From positions 1 through 11,271 of the forward strand of contig JALHLM010000160.1 of the NCBI GenBank assembly GCA_022844585.1: a stretch of DNA of 11,271 bases, in the 5' to 3' direction. This document shows positions 5,524-11,271 of this stretch, piece by piece. The stretch's first letter is position 1; every line of letters begins with the position of its first letter. This DNA is from Pirellulales bacterium (GTDB lineage: Bacteria; Planctomycetota; Planctomycetia; Pirellulales; JALHLM01). The notes beneath the pieces are model-generated. The model was given only the letters and a program-made list of their open reading frames with translations. It did not search any database and had not been told where the DNA came from. The position numbers were made by a program, and so were the translations under genes.

Positions 5524-6540
5524 TCATTCCGGCAACTGGACCGCTTCGCGACCGTCGCGGGTGGCCAGGCCTTGCCAGATTGGCAAGTTGACCGCGTCCG
5601 CAATGAACCGGGCGGAACCGTCCATCAGGCCGGCGTTGACCCCCCCGCCGTGCATGCTGCGAGCGGTGATGGCCGCGTAAGTGGCCGCGCTTTGCGAGAA
5701 GCCCTCGCGCTGGCTGGTCCAGTCGATATCCAGTTCCAGTCCGGACACTAAGTGCGGTACCTTGGTGTTCGGCGTGAACGTGGCGGTGAAACCGGATTGA
5801 TGGGCGCGGCCGTCGACCCACTCCGTATGGCCAGTGTTTTTCTGGACATCCATGCCGAGTTTGGCCTCACCGCCCATTGCAGCGACCGTCGTGGCATCAG
5901 TCGGCGGCGTGGCACTGGCCGAACCAGCGTTGCGGAAATAAGGCGTGAAGGCCTTCACTTCCGCCAGGCAGAGGGTGTTGCTGGCGCCGTCTTTGAGCGA
6001 CTTGCTCCCCAGCTTGCTGTTGACGACAAAGACGCCTTGCCCGACTCGCTTCTTGGTCGGGTCAAATACAAGCCAGACGCCCATGTTCATGCCGTAATTA
6101 AGGGGATAGTGCGCGGCATTGCCGTTTTCCAGCCGCGAAGTATCGTGCGGTTCGCTAGGACAGAGATAGGTGGCGATGCGCGCACGGGCCACCGGCGTGC
6201 CGTCGTAGGAGTTGTTGAAGTCGGCCAACTTGTACATGCCGTACTGCTCCAAGTACGGCAGCAAACGTGCCTGGGCGGACCAATTGCCGCCCTTGTTGCC
6301 GTCGACATGGTTCCAGCAGAACGCGGGCGGAAAGGCTCGATTCGCGGACTCATAGGTCTGCACTGCGAGTCCGACCTGCTTGACGTTATTCAGGCAGGAC
6401 ATGCGCCGGGCAGCCTCGCGAGCGGTTTGCAGTGCCGGCAAGAGCAGGGCAATCAGGATGCCGATGATGGCGATGACGACCAACAGCTCGACCAGGGTGA
6501 ACGCCGAGCGGGGACGGGCCGAAAGGTGGCGAGCGAGCAT
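5524..6540 (-). CDS. DUF1559 domain protein with type IV pilin-like N-terminus (H-x9-DG family)
   Basis: The open frame extends to 6639, but the ATG at 6538-6540 gives the family-typical start and a 338-residue product. RPRSAFTLVELLVVIAIIGI is a class III prepilin signal: cleavage would fall between Ala13 and Phe14, leaving Glu18 as mature residue 5, and the hydrophobic helix runs to about residue 36. REAARRMSCLNNVKQVGLAV follows, as in the family. Near the C-terminus HGGGVNAGLMDG (297-308) fits the diagnostic H-x9-DG motif, and LATRDGRE resembles the usual ending. These proteins are greatly expanded in Planctomycetes; they are thought to be exported pseudopilin-like proteins, with function unknown. 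The gene is divergent from the redoxin fusion gene, with a 250-bp shared spacer. Confidence 0.94.
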   Translation of the reverse strand: MLARHLSARPRSAFTLVELLVVIAIIGILIALLLPALQTAREAARRMSCLNNVKQVGLAVQTYESANRAFPPAFCWNHVDGNKGGNWSAQARLLPYLEQYGMYKLADFNNSYDGTPVARARIATYLCPSEPHDTSRLENGNAAHYPLNYGMNMGVWLVFDPTKKRVGQGVFVVNSKLGSKSLKDGASNTLCLAEVKAFTPYFRNAGSASATPPTDATTVAAMGGEAKLGMDVQKNTGHTEWVDGRAHQSGFTATFTPNTKVPHLVSGLELDIDWTSQREGFSQSAATYAAITARSMHGGGVNAGLMDGSARFIADAVNLPIWQGLATRDGREAVQLPE

Positions 6541-6630
6541 GGTAGACCTAAAGGCGGCGGGATATCTGAGATTGAGTATCAAAATCAGGTTAGCGAGTCT
6601 CCCTGGCACGTCAAGTGGGAATTGAGAAGG

Positions 6631-6651
6631 GAACGCCAAGGTCTGGCGTTC
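6631..6651. promoter_or_regulatory. Perfect palindrome in the divergent spacer, possible operator
   Basis: GAACGCCA (6631-6638) and TGGCGTTC (6644-6651) are exact reverse complements around a 5-base centre. The site lies 91 bp upstream of the DUF1559 start and 66 bp upstream of the TATAAT of the plus-strand gene. It could serve either promoter as a binding site for a dimeric regulator. It is not followed by a T-run, so a terminator is unlikely. Confidence 0.4.
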
Positions 6652-6716
6652 GCTGATCGAATTCTGGCGGCGGAGAGCTAGCCGAAACCGCCATCACTTT
6701 GCTCGGGTATTTCTAT

Positions 6717-6722
6717 TATAAT
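6717..6722 (+). promoter_or_regulatory. Putative -10 box (TATAAT) for the redoxin/cytochrome fusion gene
   Basis: A perfect TATAAT in the context CTATTATAATCGGG lies 68 bp upstream of the chosen ATG, so transcription would start near 6729 with a leader of about 60 nt. The position for a -35 box with a 17-bp spacer (6694-6699, TCACTT) is poor, so activation by a bound protein or use of another sigma factor is possible. Confidence 0.45.
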
Positions 6723-6790
6723 CGGGCTGTCCGACCGCGCTTTGGCTGCGCGCACTCGGCATTTCGGCACTTTTGTGGAGGTTGGCTGCG

Positions 6791-8605
6791 ATGCGGCAAT
6801 TTGGGACGGTTCGCGGCGCGTGTTATTTGGCTGTCACCCTGCTGGTCATTAGTTCGACTTTCGCGCCCCTGGCCACGGCAAATGTTCCGGTCGGCACTCG
6901 CGTGCCGAACTTCGCCCTGGCCGACGCCGCGGGCCAAACGCAGGCCCTGGCCGATTTCCGCGACCAGAAAGCCGTTGTGCTCGTGTTCCTGGGCACCGAA
7001 TGCCCCGTGGCGAATTTGTACGTCCCGGACCTCGTCGCCATGCAAGAGAAATACCGCGACCAAGGGGTCCGGTTCATCGCCATCAATCCCAACCCCGGCG
7101 ACACGGCCGAGGAGATCGCCAAGCATGCCGAAGAGTACGGACTGAAACTGCCAGTGTGGATTGACGCCGGCGGCCGCGTCGCCAAAACGCTGGGCGTGAC
7201 TCGCACGCCGGAGGTGCTGTTGCTCGACGATCGCGCCGCGGTGCGCTATCGCGGCCGCATCGACGATCGCTACGGCGTCGACTACAAGCGCAACGAAGCG
7301 ACGCGCCACGACCTGGCGGAAGCCATCGACGAACACCTGGCAGGCAAGCCGGTGACCATCGCCGAAACCGAACCGGTCGGTTGCCTCATCACGTTCCCAT
7401 CCGCCAAAGAAATCAACGCCAACGTCACGTACTCGAAGGAAGTCGCGCGGATCGTCCAAGAGAACTGCCAGAAGTGCCACCACGCGGGCACCGCCGCGCC
7501 GTTCGAGATGCTCTCGTTCGACGACGTGATGAACCATGGGGAAATGATCAAGGAAGTCGTGCAGCGCCGACAGATGCCCCCTTGGCACGCCGATCCGCGT
7601 TACGGCACGTTCTCCAACGATCGCCGACTGACCGAGCAGGAAATCGACACGCTGGTCGCCTGGGTCGACGCCGGCATGCCGCGCGGCGATGACAAGGATC
7701 TGCCCACCACGGTCGAATACGCTGACGGCTGGACGATCGGCAAGCCGGACATTGTGTTCGATTTGCCCGAAGAAGTCACCGTCCCCGCGTCCGGCACCGT
7801 GCCGTATCGCTACTTCACGACCGAAACCAATTTTGAAGAAGACGTTTGGATTCAAGCGGCTGAGGCGCGGCCCGGCAATCGCGCGGTCGTGCATCACATC
7901 ATCGCTTTCTACCAGGAACCTGGCAAAGAGCCGTCGCGCCGCTTTGAGGATCAATGGATCGTCGCCACGGCGCCCGGCGATATGCCGCTCGTGCTGCCAC
8001 AGGGCGTGGGGCGCAAGATCCCGAAGGGTTCCAAGATTATCTGGCAGATGCACTACACGCCGACCGGCAAGGAAGAAAAGGATCGCTCGCAGATCGGGCT
8101 GATTCTCTACAAGGGAGACGAACCGCCGAAATACGAAGCCCGCACACGCGGCCTGGCCAACGTGCGTTTGGCGATTCCGCCCGGGGCGTCGCATCACGAG
8201 GTCAAGTCGCAGTTGACCGTGCCGGCCGACGTCTACCTGCTCTCCTTCTCGCCGCACATGCACGTGCGCGGTAAGGATTTTGAGTACAAAGCCACGTTCC
8301 CTGACGGCAAGCAGGAAGTGCTGCTTTCGGTGCCGCAATACGACTTCAACTGGCAAAGCACTTACCGGCTGCCGGAACCGCGGTTTGTTCCCAAGGGCAC
8401 GAAGATTCAGTGCGTCGCCCACTACGACAACTCGCCCAACAACCCGGCCAATCCGGACCCCAAAATCGAAGTCCACTGGGGCGATCAGACCTGGGAAGAA
8501 ATGATGATCGGCTACCTGGACTACATGCTCGCCGACGGCGTCCCGAAAGAAGCCGCCGACAAGGCAGCGCCCGGCGAGGACGTGCTCGATACGCCGAAGC
8601 CGTAG
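6791..8605 (+). CDS. Exported fusion: peroxiredoxin/redoxin domain + monohaem cytochrome c + copper monooxygenase-like domain
   Basis: The product is 604 residues from the ATG with GGAGG 9 bases upstream; a TTG six codons earlier is less likely. It has a Sec-type signal peptide (about 1-30). Residues 33-190 are an AhpC/TSA-redoxin domain with a single active-site Cys71 in FLGTECPVANLY; Cys198 in VGCLITF is a possible resolving Cys. Residues 213-300 carry a haem-c motif, CQKCH (226-230), with Met262 in QMPPWHA as the likely axial ligand. Residues 330-580 resemble the peptidyl-glycine/dopamine monooxygenase copper domains: His368-His369 (VVHHII), His421 (WQMHYTPTG), His489-x-His491 (SPHMHVRG), then Met571/572 (EEMMIGY). 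The likely site is periplasmic or cell-surface, in redox or oxygen chemistry. The substrate is unknown, and whether the copper domain is active is inferred only from these residues. Confidence 0.9.
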   Translation: MRQFGTVRGACYLAVTLLVISSTFAPLATANVPVGTRVPNFALADAAGQTQALADFRDQKAVVLVFLGTECPVANLYVPDLVAMQEKYRDQGVRFIAINPNPGDTAEEIAKHAEEYGLKLPVWIDAGGRVAKTLGVTRTPEVLLLDDRAAVRYRGRIDDRYGVDYKRNEATRHDLAEAIDEHLAGKPVTIAETEPVGCLITFPSAKEINANVTYSKEVARIVQENCQKCHHAGTAAPFEMLSFDDVMNHGEMIKEVVQRRQMPPWHADPRYGTFSNDRRLTEQEIDTLVAWVDAGMPRGDDKDLPTTVEYADGWTIGKPDIVFDLPEEVTVPASGTVPYRYFTTETNFEEDVWIQAAEARPGNRAVVHHIIAFYQEPGKEPSRRFEDQWIVATAPGDMPLVLPQGVGRKIPKGSKIIWQMHYTPTGKEEKDRSQIGLILYKGDEPPKYEARTRGLANVRLAIPPGASHHEVKSQLTVPADVYLLSFSPHMHVRGKDFEYKATFPDGKQEVLLSVPQYDFNWQSTYRLPEPRFVPKGTKIQCVAHYDNSPNNPANPDPKIEVHWGDQTWEEMMIGYLDYMLADGVPKEAADKAAPGEDVLDTPKP

Positions 8606-8791
8606 TACCATCATTTTTTACCGCGGAGACGCAGAGACGCGGAGGAGAGTTTGAAGTCTTCATTGCTCAGTTTTCAGCAACATTGATTTCGATCGATTGC
8701 TTGCCAAGCATCGCTTCCCCCTCACTCCTACCTCTGCGTCTCAGCGCCTCTGCGTTTCAATTACGCACCCCTTCTTTTCCCCGAGTTGGCC
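8606..8791. repeat. Spacer holding a palindromic GACGCAGAG-type repeat element
   Basis: The left arm, about 8618-8648 (contains GCGGAGACGCAGAGACGCGG), is mirrored by a right arm, about 8729-8763 (contains CTCTGCGTCTCAGCGCCTCT). The arms are imperfect inverted copies, each built from repeats of GACGCAGAG or its complement. About 80 bp of unique, AT-richer sequence lies between them. It follows a T6 run just after the stop of the fusion gene. No gene fits here. The structure matches a dispersed palindromic element; its position between two plus-strand genes suggests they are not tightly co-transcribed. Confidence 0.6.
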
Positions 8792-10261
8792 ATGTGGGTT
8801 CGACAGTGTGAATTGGATGCGAATGTGGACGAGCGTCCGCCGATTCCAATGCGGATTGCTTCAAACGAAGAGTTCGTGCCGCCGCCGCAATCGGAAGAGC
8901 AGAAGCAGGTCGAACTGCGTCTCTGGGCGCTGGCCGAGCGCGCCGCCACGCGGTTGAAAATGAGCCGGCGCGATTTTCTCCGCACCGGCTGCGGGATGGC
9001 CGCGGCGATGCTCGCCTTGAACCAGGTCTACGGCCCGTACTACGAAGTGCAGGCCGACGAACTGGAAGACATGGGCAAGGTCCGCGAGCGCTGGCCGAAA
9101 GAGCAATTCATCTTCGACGTGCAGACGCACCACGTCGACGTCAATAAGAATTGGTACAACGACACGCCCGACGGCAAGAAATTCGCCGAGTTCTTCAAGC
9201 TGATCCGCATCGAGGGGGATCTCGACGAAAGCCTGAACCGGCTCAATCTGGATCACTACGTCAAGGAAATCTTCTTCGACAGCGACACCGTGATGGCCGT
9301 CATCTCCGGCGTGCCGACGCGCGAGTGGCACAAGAACCCGTTGCCGCCGGACCAGATGGCGGCCACGCGCGATCACGTGAATCGCTTGGCCGGCTCGGAG
9401 CGCGTGCTCGCACACGGCCTCGTGCGCCCGAATCTCGGCAGCAGCGAACTGGACGAAATGGAGCGCCAGGTCAAACAGCTTGGCATCCGCGCTTGGAAGA
9501 TGTACACCGGCGCGGAGATCGGCGAAGAGGCCTGGTGGATGGACGACGAGAAGGTCGCCTATCCGTGCTGGGAAAAAACCAAGGCCCTCGGCATCAAGAA
9601 TTGCTGCGTCCACAAGGGACTGCCGCTCGGTCTCTTCAACGAAGAACACTGCCGACCGAAAGACTTGGTGAAAGCCGCCCGCGATTGGCCGGATCTGAAC
9701 TTCATCGTCTACCACTCCGCGTTCCTGGGCTTCGGCGGCGACGCGAAGTGGCTGAAGGAAGGGGACCCGCAATACATCCCCTGGACCAGCGACCTGCTCA
9801 AAGACCTGAAGGCCAACCCGAACGTCAAGAATATCTACTTCGAACTCGGCAGCACGTTCAATCAGCTCTCCGCGTTCGCGCCGGAAAAATGCCTCCACAT
9901 GCTCGGGCAGATGATCCAGGTCTCGGGCGCGGATCACATCCTCTGGGGCACCGATTCCATCTGGGGCGGCAGTCCGCAGAGCCAGATCGAGCGCCTGCGC
10001 CGGTTGAAGATGACCGACGAACTTCGCAACAAGTTCGGCTACTCCGACCTGACGCCCGAGATCAAGAATCAAATCTTCGGCCTCAATGCCGCGAGGCTCT
10101 TCGAGCTCGACCCGAACGCCCAACGCAAAGCCATCGAGCACGACCGCTTCAGCCAACTCCGCAAAGAATACGACCGCAACCCCAGCCCCACCAACACGCA
10201 ATACGGCTGGATCTGGGTGGAAGACGGGCGCGAGCCGACGACGCCGATCGGGCCGGGGTAG
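8792..10261 (+). CDS. Twin-arginine exported amidohydrolase (Amidohydrolase_2-type metal-dependent hydrolase)
   Basis: From the ATG at 8792 the product is 489 residues; the frame also allows TTG at 8786 or ATG at 8849, and none has a clear ribosome site. A twin-arginine signal, SRRDFL (58-63), precedes a moderately hydrophobic stretch (GCGMAAAMLALNQVYG), so the protein should be exported folded. The hydrolase barrel runs from about 105 to 440. FDVQTHHVD (108-116) occupies the place of the first metal motif, HKG (His274) and YHSAF (His308) give later metal ligands, and GTDSIWGG contains the barrel-end Asp388. The C-terminus keeps the family-like NAARLFELD. Such enzymes hydrolyse or decarboxylate small cyclic or aromatic compounds; the substrate here is unknown. 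The Tat n-region of about 57 residues is unusually long. Its upstream neighbour is the exported redox fusion, 186 bp away across a repeat. Confidence 0.9.
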   Translation: MWVRQCELDANVDERPPIPMRIASNEEFVPPPQSEEQKQVELRLWALAERAATRLKMSRRDFLRTGCGMAAAMLALNQVYGPYYEVQADELEDMGKVRERWPKEQFIFDVQTHHVDVNKNWYNDTPDGKKFAEFFKLIRIEGDLDESLNRLNLDHYVKEIFFDSDTVMAVISGVPTREWHKNPLPPDQMAATRDHVNRLAGSERVLAHGLVRPNLGSSELDEMERQVKQLGIRAWKMYTGAEIGEEAWWMDDEKVAYPCWEKTKALGIKNCCVHKGLPLGLFNEEHCRPKDLVKAARDWPDLNFIVYHSAFLGFGGDAKWLKEGDPQYIPWTSDLLKDLKANPNVKNIYFELGSTFNQLSAFAPEKCLHMLGQMIQVSGADHILWGTDSIWGGSPQSQIERLRRLKMTDELRNKFGYSDLTPEIKNQIFGLNAARLFELDPNAQRKAIEHDRFSQLRKEYDRNPSPTNTQYGWIWVEDGREPTTPIGPG

Positions 10262-10366
10262 AGACAAGGATGACTGCGTAGCGATGAACGGATGTCAGGG
10301 CCCCCTGGTCCCTTGTTCGCGCCCTTTAGCGCATTTCGCGGTTCCAACTCCTTCGCCATTACCACT
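10262..10366. other. Spacer/leader before aroA, probably repeat-derived
   Basis: The frame of aroA is open back to a TGA at 10271-10273, with an ATG at 10292. The stretch 10319-10342 (GCGCCCTTTAGCGC then ATTTCGCGG) contains a small GCGC-CCTTTA-GCGC palindrome. From memory it resembles short dispersed spacer sequences common in planctomycete genomes. No promoter or Shine-Dalgarno sequence was recognised. Confidence 0.4.
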
Positions 10367-11271
10367 TTGTCGACTTCCATCGCCATCCAGCCTCGTGGCC
10401 CGCTGAACGCCACGATTCGCCCGCCGGGGTCGAAGAGTATTACCAATCGCGCACTGGTTTGCGCGGCTCTGGCGGCTGGACGCTCGACACTGACCGGCGC
10501 GCTTGATAGCGACGACACCCGCGTGATGGTGGAGTGCCTGCGCAACCTCGGCATCCGCGTCGAGCACGATGTCACCGCGCGAAGGCTGACCGTGGACGGC
10601 TGCGGTGGCCGGATTCCGGCGCGCGACGCGGATTTGTTTGTCGGCAATAGCGGTACGACGGTCCGCTTCCTCACGGCGCTCGTCACGCTGGGCCGCGGCG
10701 TGTATCGGTTGGACGGCGTCCCGCGGATGCGCGAGCGGCCGATCGAAGATCAGCTCGACGCCTTGCGACAGCTCGGCGCGAAACTGACCTGCGAGCTCGG
10801 CACCGGGTGTCCGCCCGTGCGCGTCGAAGCGAATGGTCTTCCCGGCGGCAAAGCCAAAATTCGCGGCGATGTTTCGAGCCAATTCCTCAGCGGGCTGTTG
10901 ATGACGGCGCCTTGCGCGTTGTCCGATGTCGAACTGTCCGTCGACGGCGTGCTCGTCTCGCAACCATACATTCACATGACGCTGGCGGTGATGCGATCCT
11001 TCGGCGTCGCCGTCGAGATCGCTCCCGATCTGAGTTACTTCAAGATTCGCGGCGCGTGGCGCTACGAGCCGCGCGAGTACGCCATCGAACCGGACGCCTC
11101 GGCCGCCAGCTACTTCTTCGGCGCCTCGGCGATCGCCGGCGGCCAGGCCACCGTCGAAGGTCTCTCGCGGCAGAGCCTTCAAGGAGACATCGCCTTCGCC
11201 GACGTCCTCGAGCAAATGGGCTGCGACGTCGAATACGACGACGTGCGGAACCGCACTACCGTGCGCGGCGG
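10367..11271 (+). CDS. aroA: 3-phosphoshikimate 1-carboxyvinyltransferase (EPSP synthase), C-terminus cut off by window edge
   Basis: 301 codons are present of about 430 expected. The enzyme joins phosphoenolpyruvate to shikimate-3-phosphate in the cytoplasmic shikimate pathway, leading to chorismate and aromatic amino acids. Visible motifs are PPGSKSITNRAL (19-30, Lys23 and Arg28 bind substrate phosphates), FVGNSGTTVRFL (91-102, with Gly96), PRMRERPIEDQLDAL (119-133), GDVSSQFLSGLLM (167-179) and EPDASAASYF (241-250). The segment with the catalytic Asp near residue 313 lies beyond the window. The TTG at 10367 is chosen because it places GSKS at residues 21-24, as in known AroA proteins. The ATG at 10292 would add 25 residues of unlikely, repeat-like sequence. 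Neither start has a Shine-Dalgarno sequence. The gene is complete in frame up to the edge. Confidence 0.93.
   Translation, partial: MSTSIAIQPRGPLNATIRPPGSKSITNRALVCAALAAGRSTLTGALDSDDTRVMVECLRNLGIRVEHDVTARRLTVDGCGGRIPARDADLFVGNSGTTVRFLTALVTLGRGVYRLDGVPRMRERPIEDQLDALRQLGAKLTCELGTGCPPVRVEANGLPGGKAKIRGDVSSQFLSGLLMTAPCALSDVELSVDGVLVSQPYIHMTLAVMRSFGVAVEIAPDLSYFKIRGAWRYEPREYAIEPDASAASYFFGASAIAGGQATVEGLSRQSLQGDIAFADVLEQMGCDVEYDDVRNRTTVRG

Noticed and set aside
5313..5603. A 96-codon minus-strand frame after the DUF1559 gene
   Set aside because: It overlaps the 3' end of the DUF1559 gene in another frame, has an unconvincing composition and no ribosome site.
6541..6639. Upstream extension of the DUF1559 ORF (33 residues before the chosen Met)
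   Set aside because: Prepilin-type proteins have short leaders before the FTLVE motif; the ATG at 6540 gives 13 leader residues, while the longer form would give 46.
6716..8614. A 632-codon open frame on the minus strand opposite the redox fusion gene
   Set aside because: It mirrors the plus-strand gene almost end to end and its translation is Arg/Val/His-rich with no domain. In GC-rich coding DNA the antisense frame is often open by codon bias.
8614..8619. T6 run after the redox fusion gene as an intrinsic terminator
   Set aside because: No stable GC-rich hairpin immediately precedes the run.
8861..10267. A 468-codon open frame on the minus strand opposite the amidohydrolase
   Set aside because: Same reason: the plus-strand product has clear family motifs and the antisense translation has none.

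Overview
The window looks like chromosomal DNA of a planctomycete, most likely from the Pirellulales or a close relative. The evidence is a DUF1559 (H-x9-DG) pseudopilin-like protein, a membrane-anchored squalene-cyclase-like toroid protein, a redoxin / cytochrome c / copper-monooxygenase-like fusion, a SpoVG protein carrying a zinc ribbon, high G+C, and palindromic dispersed-type repeats in the spacers. This placement comes from recognising families by eye; no search was run.

Layout. At 1-442 (minus) is the N-terminal half of a secreted alpha/beta-hydrolase esterase, cut by the window edge. A small winged-helix-like gene (563-817, minus) abuts a roughly 150-bp element with terminal inverted repeats (822-969). 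Next comes a minus-strand pair, ispE (1679-2584) followed 27 bp later by spoVG (1001-1651). A good sigma70-type promoter (TTGACC-17-TAGAAT, minus) precedes ispE. A membrane-anchored protein of unknown function (2734-3261, minus) is followed by a 400-bp spacer that holds only repeats and hairpins. Then come the toroid protein (3666-5228, minus) and the DUF1559 protein (5524-6540, minus).

The strand switches at the divergent spacer 6541-6790, which holds a perfect 8-bp-arm palindrome and a TATAAT box. On the plus strand are the redoxin / cytochrome / copper-enzyme fusion (6791-8605), a spacer made of a palindromic repeat (8618-8763), a Tat-type amidohydrolase (8792-10261), and the first two thirds of aroA (10367 to the window end).

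How the genes relate. IspE makes isoprenoid precursors. The toroid protein belongs to a fold superfamily that includes squalene cyclases, but it shows no sign of being an isoprenoid enzyme and is probably a surface or periplasmic protein. SpoVG is a nucleic-acid-binding regulator whose gene is also linked to ispE in Firmicutes. The fusion protein and the amidohydrolase are both predicted to be exported metal-dependent proteins and may act together outside the cytoplasm, although they share no operon signal. AroA belongs to the shikimate pathway. No CRISPR array, tRNA, rRNA, transposase or phage gene was seen. The least described features are the zinc-ribbon SpoVG, the three-module redox fusion, the amidohydrolase with an altered metal motif, and the non-coding repeat elements.
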